NCBI GenBank assembly: GCA_011391115.1
Contig: JAABRC010000079.1
Location: 1 to 7,982 of the forward strand
Length of the DNA: 7,982 nucleotides
Origin: Candidatus Egaibacter danicus
GTDB lineage: Bacteria; Pseudomonadota; Gammaproteobacteria; Burkholderiales; Burkholderiaceae
Direction: 5' to 3'
In this document: positions 1 to 6,466 of the stretch, one piece after another
How the letters are laid out: each line of letters starts with the position of its first letter
How positions within the stretch are numbered: the stretch's first letter is position 1
Translations under genes and position numbers: made by a program
Notes under the pieces: generated by a model
Told to the model about the DNA's origin: nothing
Databases searched by the model: none
Seen by the model: only the letters and a program-made list of their open reading frames with translations

Positions 1-137
1 CCACTGACGCCACCACTGACGCCACCACTGACGCCACCGCTGACGCCACCGCTGACGCCACCGCTGACACCACCACTGACGCCACCACTGACGCCACCAC
101 TGACACCGCCACTGACACCGCCACTGACACCGCCACT
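1..137. repeat. 12-bp tandem repeat, 11 full units plus partial ends
   Basis: The plus-strand unit is ACTGACGCCACC, with A/G changes at three positions. Full units run from 3 to 134, with partial units at 1-2 and 135-137. Variants cluster: the three units nearest the putative start share GACACCGCC, the middle three start with GCT, and the others are identical ACTGACGCCACC copies. Such blocks point to local duplication by slippage or unequal recombination. Because 12 is a multiple of three, a change in copy number would keep any reading frame. The array runs past the left edge, so its full size is unknown. Confidence 0.95.
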
Positions 138-158
138 CATTGCGCTAAGTCCAGACAT
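1..158 (-). CDS. Partial CDS: Ser-Gly-Gly-Val tandem-repeat protein, N-terminal 52 residues
   Basis: I do not recognise this protein. The frame opens at ATG 158 with GAAGG six bases upstream (165-169). An in-frame TGA lies four codons before the ATG, so no longer start is possible. The product reads MSGLSAMS and then GGVS about eleven times before leaving the window at base 1. Every difference between repeat units falls on a third codon position and is silent in this frame (AGT/AGC, GGC/GGT), which argues that it is translated. It begins about 32 bp after the cyclase stop on the same strand, so co-transcription is likely. The visible part has no charged residues and no signal peptide. The main competing reading is a plus-strand Pro-Leu-Thr-Pro frame, also silent in its variation, but that would overlap the cyclase gene antisense to about base 288. 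The function and total length cannot be seen. Confidence 0.55.
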   Translation of the reverse strand, partial: MSGLSAMSGGVSGGVSGGVSGGVSGGVSGGVSGGVSGGVSGGVSGGVSGGVS

Positions 159-190
159 AGATCGCCTTCATTTTGTTTGTGAAACGAAAC

Positions 191-2008
191 CTAGGATTCT
201 CGAGCCCCCAGTTGCCGGAGCAGCGCCACCACACGCTGACGCGCTCCACTGTTTGCCCCGCCCATGGCCTGGTAGCTGGCAATTGTGAAGTTCGGAGATT
301 CTTGAACCAGCCGCGCCAGGGTCTCCCTGGCGTCTTGCATGCGTCCGCTTTCCCCTTGAGCGAGCAGCAAGGCACGCAAGGTAGGCTGGTGGTGCTTGTT
401 CGCCTTCAGCGAGCGCTTGGCGAATTCAATGCATTTCTCATAGTCCCGATTGATCGAATACGCTGAGGCCAGCATGAGGTCGTAGTAGTACTTCATGGGG
501 TCAACCGGCGACAGGGTGGCCGCTGTTTCGGCCTCCAGTACCGCAGCGCCAGCCGCGCCCCACATCGATGACCAGACACTCTTGTAAAGCCATGCCAGTG
601 ATTCGTTGGGATTCAACCGTAGCGACTCGTCAATCTGATGGATCGCCGCTTCGGTGTCGCCAGACAACTGGCATAACGCATGCCCCTGTATCGCCAACGC
701 CAGTGGGCTCAGCGGTTTGACATCCAGCGCGCGCTGGGTTTGCTCGAACGCCAGTTTGGCATCGCGCTCGGGTGAATCACTCATGCCCCGAACCACTCGC
801 ATGATGTGCCATTTGGCCAGCCAGGCGCGCGGTACGGCCGAGCGCTGATGGCGTTCGACCAGTGCTTCCAGCGCCTCACGGCTGCGCTGGAAGCCGGCAG
901 TGGTTGAGCGGTGCATCAGAGATACGCCACTGAGCAAGAGTGCACAGCTGTCCAGCCGGGGCAGGGGTTGAATCAGGGCCTGCTGCACTTCGGTGTCCAG
1001 CAAGGCGCGGTGCGCCGCACCGGCAATCTGGTTGAGCAATTCACTCTGGGCCTGCAACAGGTCGCCTACGTCGCCTGCGCTGCGCTCGGCCCAGGCTATC
1101 TGGTTGTTGCGGGTGTCGGCCAGCTCGGCGGTGATCAGAATCCTGCTGCCACTCACCACGTAGCTGCCGCACAGCACGTAAGAGGCATCCAGGCGGTCCT
1201 GAATTTCGGTCATGGCGCTTTCGCGCCCGCGAAATGCGGTGGTGGACAGGCGGGAGATCACGCGCAAGTCCGACGTGCGGGCCAGTTGTGCAATGATGCC
1301 TTCGGCAATCAGTTCGCCAATGGCGAAATGCTCGGGCTCATTGCTGCGCGCTTCAAACGGGATGACTGCCACGGTAGGGCGCAACTCCACCGCCACTTCG
1401 CTGAGCGAGCGCACAACCGGGGCCGCACCCGCGGGGCCCACGCGGTAAGCGCGCACGGGCTCAGGCACATGCTTGAGGTGACAGTCGCCCAGGTCTTCAA
1501 TGTCGGCGTCCAGTCCCTCGGTGAGTTCGTCGCGCAGTTCGGCCGAGGTCACCAGCTCACCGGGTCCGGACAGCGTGGTGAGCCGCACCGCCAGGTTGAC
1601 GTCCTTGCCGTAAATATCGTTGTGATCGGTGACAAACGATGCGATGTGGGCGCCTGCGCGCAAGTGCAGCTGCTCCTCGGGTGCTACGCCCTGGTTGGCC
1701 TGGTCGGTAAACAGGTGAGCAGCAAATGCGGTTTTCATGCAGTCTTGCGGGCTGGTAAATTCGATCATCAGACCGTCGCCCAGGCTTTTGACCAGCCGTC
1801 CACCGTGACGGGGAAGGAGCTGCTGCTCCACATGCGCCACCAGTTGCTGCCACCGCCGTACGAACCCATCTGCGTTCTCCTCCATGAGCCTGACGGATTC
1901 CACGACGTCCAAGACCAGCAGCACTTTGGTGCTTCGAGGCAAAACGGATGCGAAATCAAAAACAGGGGAGGTCATCGTAGGTGGCGGGACAAAAGGGCGC
2001 CTCCTCAT
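191..2008 (-). CDS. Class III adenylate cyclase with TolB-like and TPR regions
   Basis: Predicted cytosolic enzyme making cAMP from ATP. The cyclase domain spans about residues 25-190 of 605. Metal-binding Asp34 (in LVLDVVES) and Asp78 (in KSLGDG), purine-recognition Lys74 and Asp131 (in NDIYGKDVN), and transition-state Asn138 and Arg142 all appear present, so it should be active and ATP-selective. Residues about 210-340 resemble the TolB-like/FlgO-type domain found in rhizobial-type cyclases (PTVAVIPFEA onward). The rest, about 355-605, is helical TPR-like, probably for protein binding. I see no membrane helix or signal peptide. The start is uncertain: ATG 2008 has no upstream Shine-Dalgarno, and ATG 1975 (MTSPVFDF) gives a 594-residue product. 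It lies 103 bp after phhA on the same strand and may be read through from it. The physiological signal is unknown. Confidence 0.88.
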   Translation of the reverse strand: MRRRPFVPPPTMTSPVFDFASVLPRSTKVLLVLDVVESVRLMEENADGFVRRWQQLVAHVEQQLLPRHGGRLVKSLGDGLMIEFTSPQDCMKTAFAAHLFTDQANQGVAPEEQLHLRAGAHIASFVTDHNDIYGKDVNLAVRLTTLSGPGELVTSAELRDELTEGLDADIEDLGDCHLKHVPEPVRAYRVGPAGAAPVVRSLSEVAVELRPTVAVIPFEARSNEPEHFAIGELIAEGIIAQLARTSDLRVISRLSTTAFRGRESAMTEIQDRLDASYVLCGSYVVSGSRILITAELADTRNNQIAWAERSAGDVGDLLQAQSELLNQIAGAAHRALLDTEVQQALIQPLPRLDSCALLLSGVSLMHRSTTAGFQRSREALEALVERHQRSAVPRAWLAKWHIMRVVRGMSDSPERDAKLAFEQTQRALDVKPLSPLALAIQGHALCQLSGDTEAAIHQIDESLRLNPNESLAWLYKSVWSSMWGAAGAAVLEAETAATLSPVDPMKYYYDLMLASAYSINRDYEKCIEFAKRSLKANKHHQPTLRALLLAQGESGRMQDARETLARLVQESPNFTIASYQAMGGANSGARQRVVALLRQLGARES

Positions 2009-2019
2009 TTTGTAGGAGG
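1972..2019 (-). promoter_or_regulatory. Cyclase start region: SD-sequestering hairpin and possible leader ORF
   Basis: On the minus-strand transcript CCTCCT (2019-2014) can pair perfectly with AGGAGG (2005-2000) across an 8-base loop that holds the ATG at 2008. The strong Shine-Dalgarno AGGAGG therefore lies after the first ATG. It is also 24 bases before the ATG at 1975, too far to serve it directly. It is well spaced (7 bases) for a TTG at 1992. That TTG opens a six-codon frame whose TGA (1974-1972) overlaps the ATG at 1975 as ATGA. The pairing and overlap are seen directly; control of translation is inference. Confidence 0.35.
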
Positions 2020-2080
2020 AAACGTAAAAGACCTATTTTGTCCCATCAGGGTTATCACTGAGCGCCGCCGCGACGCATCA

Positions 2081-2110
2081 CCCCCCGATCGGGGATTCGG
2101 ACACGGGGGG
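2081..2110 (-). other. GC-rich inverted repeat after phhA, possible weak terminator
   Basis: Just after the phhA stop, CCCCCCG (2081-2087) and CGGGGGG (2104-2110) can pair around a 16-base loop. Inside lies the perfect 12-bp palindrome CCCCGATCGGGG (2083-2094), which offers an alternative fold. No T-run follows on the minus strand, so this is not a canonical intrinsic terminator. It could pause polymerase or lower cyclase expression relative to hpd-phhA. I see no convincing promoter in the rest of the 2009-2111 gap. Confidence 0.3.
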
Positions 2111-2111
2111 A

Positions 2112-2984
2112 TCAGTCGCTGCTCGCGTACATGCCAGTCTCCTGGGGCTGCAATTCGTCCGCCTCCAGCGCCGGCAAGCCTTGCAGCTGCTGGTACACCG
2201 GGCCGAAGTCAGGCGCCGTCATGTCAAACAGCTGCTTGAAGCTGTCAATGACAAAGTAAGTCTGCTGGTAGCTGTCGATCTTGTAGCGGGTGCGCATGGT
2301 GCGTTCCAGCCCGAGCGGCAGCCGGTTCGGCTTGGGGCTTTGCACCGCATAGGGCAGTTCGCCAGCCGAACTGAGAATGCCTGCGCCATAGGCCCGCAAA
2401 CCTTCACGTTGACGGATCAAGCCGAACTCTATCGTGTACCAGTACAGCCGGGAGAGCTGTTCGCAGGCGCCCAGATCATTCGCCTTGAGCCCACCCTGGC
2501 CATAGCGCTGCACGTAGTCCGCAAACACCGGGTTGAACAGCAGTGGCACGTGGCCAAACAGATCGTGAAACACGTCAGGCTCCACGATGTAGTCAAACTC
2601 CTGCGGCGTGCGGATCCAGTCGGTCACCGGAAATTTGCGGTCGGCCAGCAGCGTGAAGAAGGGCACTTCGGGTATCAGCCCGGGCACGGTAACGATTTCC
2701 CAGCCGGTAGCCCGCATCAGGCGCTCGTTGATGTCGTCAAAATGCGGAATACGGTCCACGGAGCCAATGCATTGGCCGAGCGATGGCAGTGCCGCGATGA
2801 ACTCGCCACACGCCAGGTCGGGCAGCAAGGCCGCCTGGCGAGCGAAGAGGCGACGGTAGGTGTCGTGGTCCTGCGCCGTATAGGCCGCATAGTTTTGCGG
2901 GCAGGTGTAGTCGGCCCCGGCGCGGCTGTAGTCGCCCCGCGGATGGCGCTCACTGGCGCCATAGACGGTGGGTTCAATCGCCAT
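2112..2984 (-). CDS. phhA: Phenylalanine 4-monooxygenase (phenylalanine hydroxylase)
   Basis: Cytosolic iron enzyme that hydroxylates L-phenylalanine to L-tyrosine using O2 and a tetrahydropterin; the first step of phenylalanine breakdown. The 290-residue length is typical of the short bacterial form without the ACT regulatory domain. The iron ligands are visible: His140 and His145 in FHDLFGH, and Glu186 in YWYTIEFGL. They lie two residues away from the known Chromobacterium violaceum positions (138/143/184). Other family stretches include IPEVPFF and the C-terminal YFVIDSFKQLF. The ATG at 2984 lies 15 bp after the hpd stop with only a weak ribosome site, which suggests co-transcription and perhaps translational coupling with hpd. 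No pterin carbinolamine dehydratase (phhB) gene lies next to it here; cofactor recycling must be encoded elsewhere. Confidence 0.96.
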   Translation of the reverse strand: MAIEPTVYGASERHPRGDYSRAGADYTCPQNYAAYTAQDHDTYRRLFARQAALLPDLACGEFIAALPSLGQCIGSVDRIPHFDDINERLMRATGWEIVTVPGLIPEVPFFTLLADRKFPVTDWIRTPQEFDYIVEPDVFHDLFGHVPLLFNPVFADYVQRYGQGGLKANDLGACEQLSRLYWYTIEFGLIRQREGLRAYGAGILSSAGELPYAVQSPKPNRLPLGLERTMRTRYKIDSYQQTYFVIDSFKQLFDMTAPDFGPVYQQLQGLPALEADELQPQETGMYASSD

Positions 2985-2999
2985 GCCAGCTGTCCGGTG

Positions 3000-4091
3000 T
3001 CATGCTGTCAGCACGCCACGGCGCATCTGGTCGAGTTCCATGGTTTCGAACAGGGCCTTGAAGTTGCCCTCACCAAAGCCGTCATTGCCTTTGCGCTGGA
3101 TGAACTCAAAGAAGATGGGGCCAAGCTGGTTCTCACTGAAGATCTGCAACAGCAACTCACCGGGCTTGCCGTCCAGCAGGATATTGCGTTGTTGCAAGGC
3201 AACTACGTCTTCGCCATGACCGGGGATGCGTCTTTCCAGCAGTTCGTAGTAGGTTTCGCTGGTGTTGAGCAGCTTGACGCCACTCATCTGCAAGGCATCC
3301 ACCGAGGCAATCAGGTCGGTCGACCCCAGCGCAATGTGCTGGATGCCCTCGCCGTGGTAACGGTCCAGGTACTCCTGAATCTGTCCGGCCTTCTCGTTAC
3401 CCTCTTCGTTGATGGGAATGCGGATCTTGCCGCAGGGGCTGGTCATGGCCTTGCTCTTGACGCCGGTGGCCTGGCCTTCCAGATCAAAGTAGCGCACCTC
3501 ACGAAAATTGAACAGGCGCTCGTAGAAATCAGCCCACTCGCCCATACGGCCACGGTGCACATTGTGGGTGAGGTGGTCGATGTAGGTGAGGCCGTGGCCT
3601 GCGGGGTTCAGCGCCTCAGCTGCCGGGATGCCGGGCAGTGCTTCGAAGTCCACATCAAAGAAGCCGATGTTGCCAATGTCGCCGTCTTTGGCGCCGTTTT
3701 TGCCGCGCCAGCGGTCCACCAGATAGATCAGACTGTCGCCAATGCCCTTGATGGCCGGAATGTTGAGTTCGCCCGGACCGGCTTTGCCAGCGTAACCAAA
3801 GGCGCCCAGGTCCAGCGCGCGTTCATAGGCGCTTTTGACGTCCTGTACGCGAAATGCAATGGCGCAAATACTGGGGCCATGCAGGCGGGCGAAACGCTGG
3901 GCGAACGAATCCGGCTCGGCGTTGATGAGGAAGTTGATGCCGCCCTGGCGGTACAGCGTGACGTCTTTGTGCCGGTGTTTCGCCACGGGCCGAAAGCCCA
4001 TGCGCTCGAACAGGGCGCCCATGGCCACAGGGTCCGGGGCGGCGTATTCAATGAACTCAAAGCCATCGGTTCCCATCGGGTTTTCCCACAT
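3000..4091 (-). CDS. hpd: 4-hydroxyphenylpyruvate dioxygenase
   Basis: Non-haem Fe(II) enzyme converting 4-hydroxyphenylpyruvate and O2 to homogentisate and CO2 in tyrosine breakdown; cytosolic. The product is 363 residues, the usual bacterial length, with two vicinal-oxygen-chelate halves. Iron ligands are His173 (in DHLTHNV), His252 (in GIQHIAL) and Glu329 (in FFEFIQRKG). The C-terminal EGNFKALFE signature closes the active site. I chose ATG 4091 (MWENPMGTDGFEF) because GGAG lies seven bases upstream and the family normally begins at this WENPMG motif. The frame stays open upstream to a TTG at 4154, but the extra 21 residues look unlike the family and lack a ribosome site. It is the first gene of the minus-strand catabolic unit, followed by phhA, and is divergent from the Lrp-type regulator. 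Confidence 0.96.
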   Translation of the reverse strand: MWENPMGTDGFEFIEYAAPDPVAMGALFERMGFRPVAKHRHKDVTLYRQGGINFLINAEPDSFAQRFARLHGPSICAIAFRVQDVKSAYERALDLGAFGYAGKAGPGELNIPAIKGIGDSLIYLVDRWRGKNGAKDGDIGNIGFFDVDFEALPGIPAAEALNPAGHGLTYIDHLTHNVHRGRMGEWADFYERLFNFREVRYFDLEGQATGVKSKAMTSPCGKIRIPINEEGNEKAGQIQEYLDRYHGEGIQHIALGSTDLIASVDALQMSGVKLLNTSETYYELLERRIPGHGEDVVALQQRNILLDGKPGELLLQIFSENQLGPIFFEFIQRKGNDGFGEGNFKALFETMELDQMRRGVLTA

Positions 4092-4147
4092 CGTCTGTCT
4101 CCAGTTCGCGGACGCCTGCACCAGGCTGCCGGCGTCATGTTGTAAAG

Positions 4148-4238
4148 CATGCAACTCTATTGGAATGGGGGGTGTTTATTCCTGCAAATTGATGATTGTG
4201 ATTTGTGTTTTACGCAATAAACCTGCAAAATTTCTTTC
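4148..4238. promoter_or_regulatory. Divergent hpd / lrp-type promoter-operator region
   Basis: The AT-rich part of the 147-bp gap between the divergent hpd and regulator genes. Two direct copies of CCTGCAAA lie at 4181-4188 and 4222-4229, 41 bp apart, close to four helical turns. The first overlaps a possible hpd -35 (minus-strand TTGCAG, 4187-4182) that is 17 bp from a -10 TCCAAT (4164-4159). The second overlaps a possible regulator -10 CAAAAT (4226-4231), 17 bp from TTGTGT (4203-4208). Inverted CAAAT (4185-4189) and ATTTG (4201-4205), and TTTTACGCA (4208-4216) with TGCAAAA (4224-4230), add imperfect dyads. The pattern suits an oligomeric Lrp-family protein controlling both genes. The hexamers match consensus only 3-4 of 6, so the promoters are tentative. 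Confidence 0.45.
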
Positions 4239-4712
4239 ATGGAAGCACTGGACAAGATCGATAAGCAGATACTGCGCACCTTGCAAGCGGATGGGCGCGC
4301 CACGTTCGATCACATCGCGGAGGCCGTGAGCCTGTCGCCCAGCGCGGTGCTGCGCCGGGTCAAACGGCTGGAAGAGTCAGGCGTGATTGACCGGTATGTG
4401 GCCCTGGTCAAGCCTGAAGCTGTGGGCTTGGGGTTGACGGCATACATCAATGTGCGGCTGGAAAAACACACGGAGAGCCACAAACGCAACCCGATGGACC
4501 TGTTTCGAACCAGCGTGCAGACCTGGCCGGAGGTGGTGGAGTGTGCCGCACTCACCGGTGAGATGGATTACCTGCTGAGGGTTCTGGTAAATGATATGAG
4601 TGCGTACTCACATTTCGTCATGAACACGCTGCTCAAGCATCCAAGCGTGCAGGACTGTAAAACCAGCTTCATGCTGGATCGGGTCAAAATGACAACCGCC
4701 ATACCGGTATAG
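4239..4712 (+). CDS. Lrp/AsnC-family transcriptional regulator
   Basis: DNA-binding regulator of 157 residues, normal for the family. Residues 1-60 hold the winged helix-turn-helix (LDKIDKQILRTLQADGR, then LSPSAVLRRVKRLEESGVI). Residues about 66-148 form the RAM ligand-binding domain, with the conserved TGEMDYLLRV turn at 107-116 where amino acid effectors usually bind. It is divergent from hpd-phhA, so control of phenylalanine/tyrosine breakdown by an aromatic amino acid or its keto acid is a reasonable inference, along with autoregulation. No Shine-Dalgarno precedes ATG 4239 (upstream bases AATTTCTTTC). A possible -10 at 4226-4231 would place transcription start at or next to the ATG, so the mRNA may be leaderless. 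It could be a general Lrp paralogue rather than a dedicated regulator. Confidence 0.92.
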   Translation: MEALDKIDKQILRTLQADGRATFDHIAEAVSLSPSAVLRRVKRLEESGVIDRYVALVKPEAVGLGLTAYINVRLEKHTESHKRNPMDLFRTSVQTWPEVVECAALTGEMDYLLRVLVNDMSAYSHFVMNTLLKHPSVQDCKTSFMLDRVKMTTAIPV

Positions 4713-4757
4713 GCCGGTTCCTCTATTTACTGCGTTGGTTTTCGGCATTTCAAGCTT

Positions 4758-4785
4758 CCAATACTAGGGAAAACCCTTATATTGG
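4758..4785. promoter_or_regulatory. Dyad overlapping the acetyltransferase start region
   Basis: An imperfect 12-bp inverted repeat: CCAATA, two unpaired bases and AGGG, then an AAAA loop, then CCCT, two unpaired bases and TATTGG. It ends four bases before ATG 4790. It overlaps a -10-like TATATT (4778-4783, five of six matches). It also includes part of the only ribosome-site-like GGAG (4784-4787), which sits just two bases from the ATG. It could be an operator, an RNA hairpin hiding the start, or a poor terminator for the upstream regulator (no T-run). The dyad is seen; the role is inference. Confidence 0.35.
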
Positions 4786-4789
4786 AGCC

Positions 4790-5521
4790 ATGGTTGATCC
4801 GAAGGACTTATTGAGAGCGTCTCTGGAAGCGGGCAAAGGGTTTCTGCGCCCTCCGTCAGATGCGCACGGGCCAGGGGATTCGCCGCGTCCCGCACCGTTG
4901 ATGGTGCCCATCCGCTCGCTGGGTGCCAATCACCGTGACCGCATCGCCAGTCACCTGAAACTGCTGGACGAACGCGACCGTTACCTGCGGTTTGGTTTTG
5001 CTGCCAGCGACGAACAGATCCAGCGCTACGTTGATGGGCTGGATTTTGAGCGCGACGAGATTTTTGGCATTTACAACCGCAAAATTGAGCTGATTGCCAT
5101 GGCGCATCTGGCCTTTGCGGCCCAGCCAGGGCATGAGGCCTGCGCCGAGTTCGGCGTTTCAGTGTTGAGTGGCGCCCGGGGCAGAGGCTACGGCGCCCGG
5201 TTGTTCGATCGCGCGATGATGCACGCCCGAAACGAGGGTGTGAGCTTGATGTTTGTGCATGTGCTGAGCGAGAACACCGCCATGCTGAAAATCGCCCGCA
5301 ATGCCGGTGCGACAGTCGAGCGCGATGGTTCTGAATCGCAGGCCTGTCTGCGAATGCCGCCGGCCACACTGGACTCGCGGATGACCGAAATCGTGGAAGA
5401 ACATCTTGCCCAGACGGACTACCGCCTCAAGTTGCAGGCCAAACAGTTCTGGTCGTTTCTGGCTGATGTTCAGGATATACGTCAAGGCGCCCGGGAAGCT
5501 CAGCAAAAACTGCCGATGTAG
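4790..5521 (+). CDS. GNAT-family N-acetyltransferase
   Basis: Predicted acetyl-CoA-dependent acetyltransferase of 243 residues; the substrate is unknown. The GNAT core spans about residues 38-190. The acetyl-CoA pyrophosphate loop is R130-GRGYG135, fitting the family R/Q-x-x-G-x-G/A pattern and preceded by strand EFGVSVL. Further on, ENTAMLKIARNAGATV (161-176) matches the region where family members carry the N..A..L.K..GF motif. The N-terminal 37 residues are low in structure and rich in Pro/Gly/Ser. The C-terminal 50 residues look helical and are an extension beyond the core. The start ATG 4790 is the only reasonable one, but GGAG is only two bases upstream. It follows the regulator by 77 bp and precedes the CBS protein on the same strand. 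Nothing ties it functionally to either. Confidence 0.88.
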   Translation: MVDPKDLLRASLEAGKGFLRPPSDAHGPGDSPRPAPLMVPIRSLGANHRDRIASHLKLLDERDRYLRFGFAASDEQIQRYVDGLDFERDEIFGIYNRKIELIAMAHLAFAAQPGHEACAEFGVSVLSGARGRGYGARLFDRAMMHARNEGVSLMFVHVLSENTAMLKIARNAGATVERDGSESQACLRMPPATLDSRMTEIVEEHLAQTDYRLKLQAKQFWSFLADVQDIRQGAREAQQKLPM

Positions 5522-5595
5522 GCTGATATTGGGGTGGTGTCTGGCAATCCGCTATCCTTATGGCTTCGCAATAACGGCATGCCCTGCCTTTGGCT

Positions 5596-6465
5596 GTGTC
5601 AGATCCACACCCCGCGCGCCATTCCGAGAAGGAAGACAAGCGCACTTTTCTCCAGAAACTGGCCGAGTTTATTCACCCGGGGCCAGACTCTACGGCCGAG
5701 CTGATCGAGACGCTGGCCGAGGCTGAAGACAACAACATCATTGGCGCGGAGTCGCGCATCATGCTCGAAGGCGTGATTCGCATGGCCGACATGACGGCCG
5801 GCGATGTGATGGTGCCCGCCACCCGGATGGACCTGGTCAACATCAATGCGGGTTTCGATGATCTGCTGCATACCGTCATTGAAACAGCGCACTCGCGCTT
5901 TCCTGTTTACGAGAACGAACGGGAGAACATCATTGGCATCCTGATGGCCAAGGATCTGCTCAAGTTGCAGCGCGCGCCCGAGCTCAACATTCGCGCCTTG
6001 CTGCGACCGGCGGTGTTCGTGCCCGAGAGCAAAGGCCTGAATGACCTGCTGCGTGATTTCAGGGGCAACCGCAACCATCTGGCTATTGCCATCGACGAGT
6101 TTGGCCGCGTGGCCGGTCTGGTCACCATTGAAGATGTGCTGGAACAGATCGTGGGTGAGATCGAAGACGAATTCGATATTGCCGAGGACGAGGGCGACAT
6201 TTTTGGCCTGGCCGATAAAACCTACCGCGTGAGCGGCGACACGGCCATTGAGCGCGTGAACGACGCCTTTGGCGTGACACTGGTGGGATCGGACCCCGAT
6301 GACCAGTTCGACACCATCGGTGGCCTGATCGCGCATGAAATGGGCCATGTACCCAAAAAGGGTGAGCGACATACGCTGGCCGGACTGAACTTTGTCGTGC
6401 TGCACACCAAGGGTGGCGCCGTGAAGTGGTTCAAGGTGTCACCCGCCGCCGACGTGGCTGCGTAG
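5596..6465 (+). CDS. corC: CorC/YbeX-type CBS domain protein
   Basis: Soluble CBS-pair protein of the CorC/YbeX family, 289 residues from GTG 5596; the frame can also start at TTG 5590 (291 residues, numbering used here). CBS1 covers about 72-128 (DVMVPATRMDLV to GILMAKDLL). CBS2 covers about 138-190 (LRPAVFVPESK to GLVTIEDVLEQIVGEI). The CorC_HlyC domain spans about 205-285, containing DTIGGLI and GHVPKKGE. The N-terminal DUF21 membrane domain of larger relatives is absent, as in E. coli YbeX. Family roles proposed are magnesium/cobalt efflux and ribosome-related functions; neither is shown here. The pairing with lnt one base downstream matches the conserved ybeX-lnt order. Neither start has a clear Shine-Dalgarno. 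A weak promoter-like TTGGGG (5529-5534) and TATCCT (5553-5558), 18 bp apart, lies upstream. Confidence 0.93.
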   Translation: MSDPHPARHSEKEDKRTFLQKLAEFIHPGPDSTAELIETLAEAEDNNIIGAESRIMLEGVIRMADMTAGDVMVPATRMDLVNINAGFDDLLHTVIETAHSRFPVYENERENIIGILMAKDLLKLQRAPELNIRALLRPAVFVPESKGLNDLLRDFRGNRNHLAIAIDEFGRVAGLVTIEDVLEQIVGEIEDEFDIAEDEGDIFGLADKTYRVSGDTAIERVNDAFGVTLVGSDPDDQFDTIGGLIAHEMGHVPKKGERHTLAGLNFVVLHTKGGAVKWFKVSPAADVAA

Positions 6466-6466
6466 C

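Noticed and set aside
1..137. CRISPR array
   Set aside because: The units are 12 bp with no spacers between them; this is a simple tandem repeat.
911..2239. 442-codon plus-strand open frame opposite the cyclase
   Set aside because: The product is low-complexity Gly/Ala/His/Gln-rich with no domain, and the minus-strand frame carries all cyclase catalytic residues.
2181..4145. 654-codon plus-strand open frame antisense to phhA and hpd
   Set aside because: It is longer than either gene it opposes but has no recognisable domains, and both opposing genes have full active sites. Long mirror frames are expected opposite GC-rich coding sequence.
4092..4154. Longer hpd start at TTG 4154
   Set aside because: The extra 21 residues do not resemble the HPPD N-terminus and lack a ribosome site, while ATG 4091 has GGAG at good spacing and the usual WENPMG opening.
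4713..4789. Intrinsic terminator after the Lrp-type regulator
   Set aside because: The only strong hairpin (4758-4785) is not followed by a T-run and sits against the next start codon, so it fits a regulatory dyad better.
5599..6405. 268-codon minus-strand frame opposite corC
   Set aside because: His/Val/Gln-rich mirror of a well-supported CBS protein.
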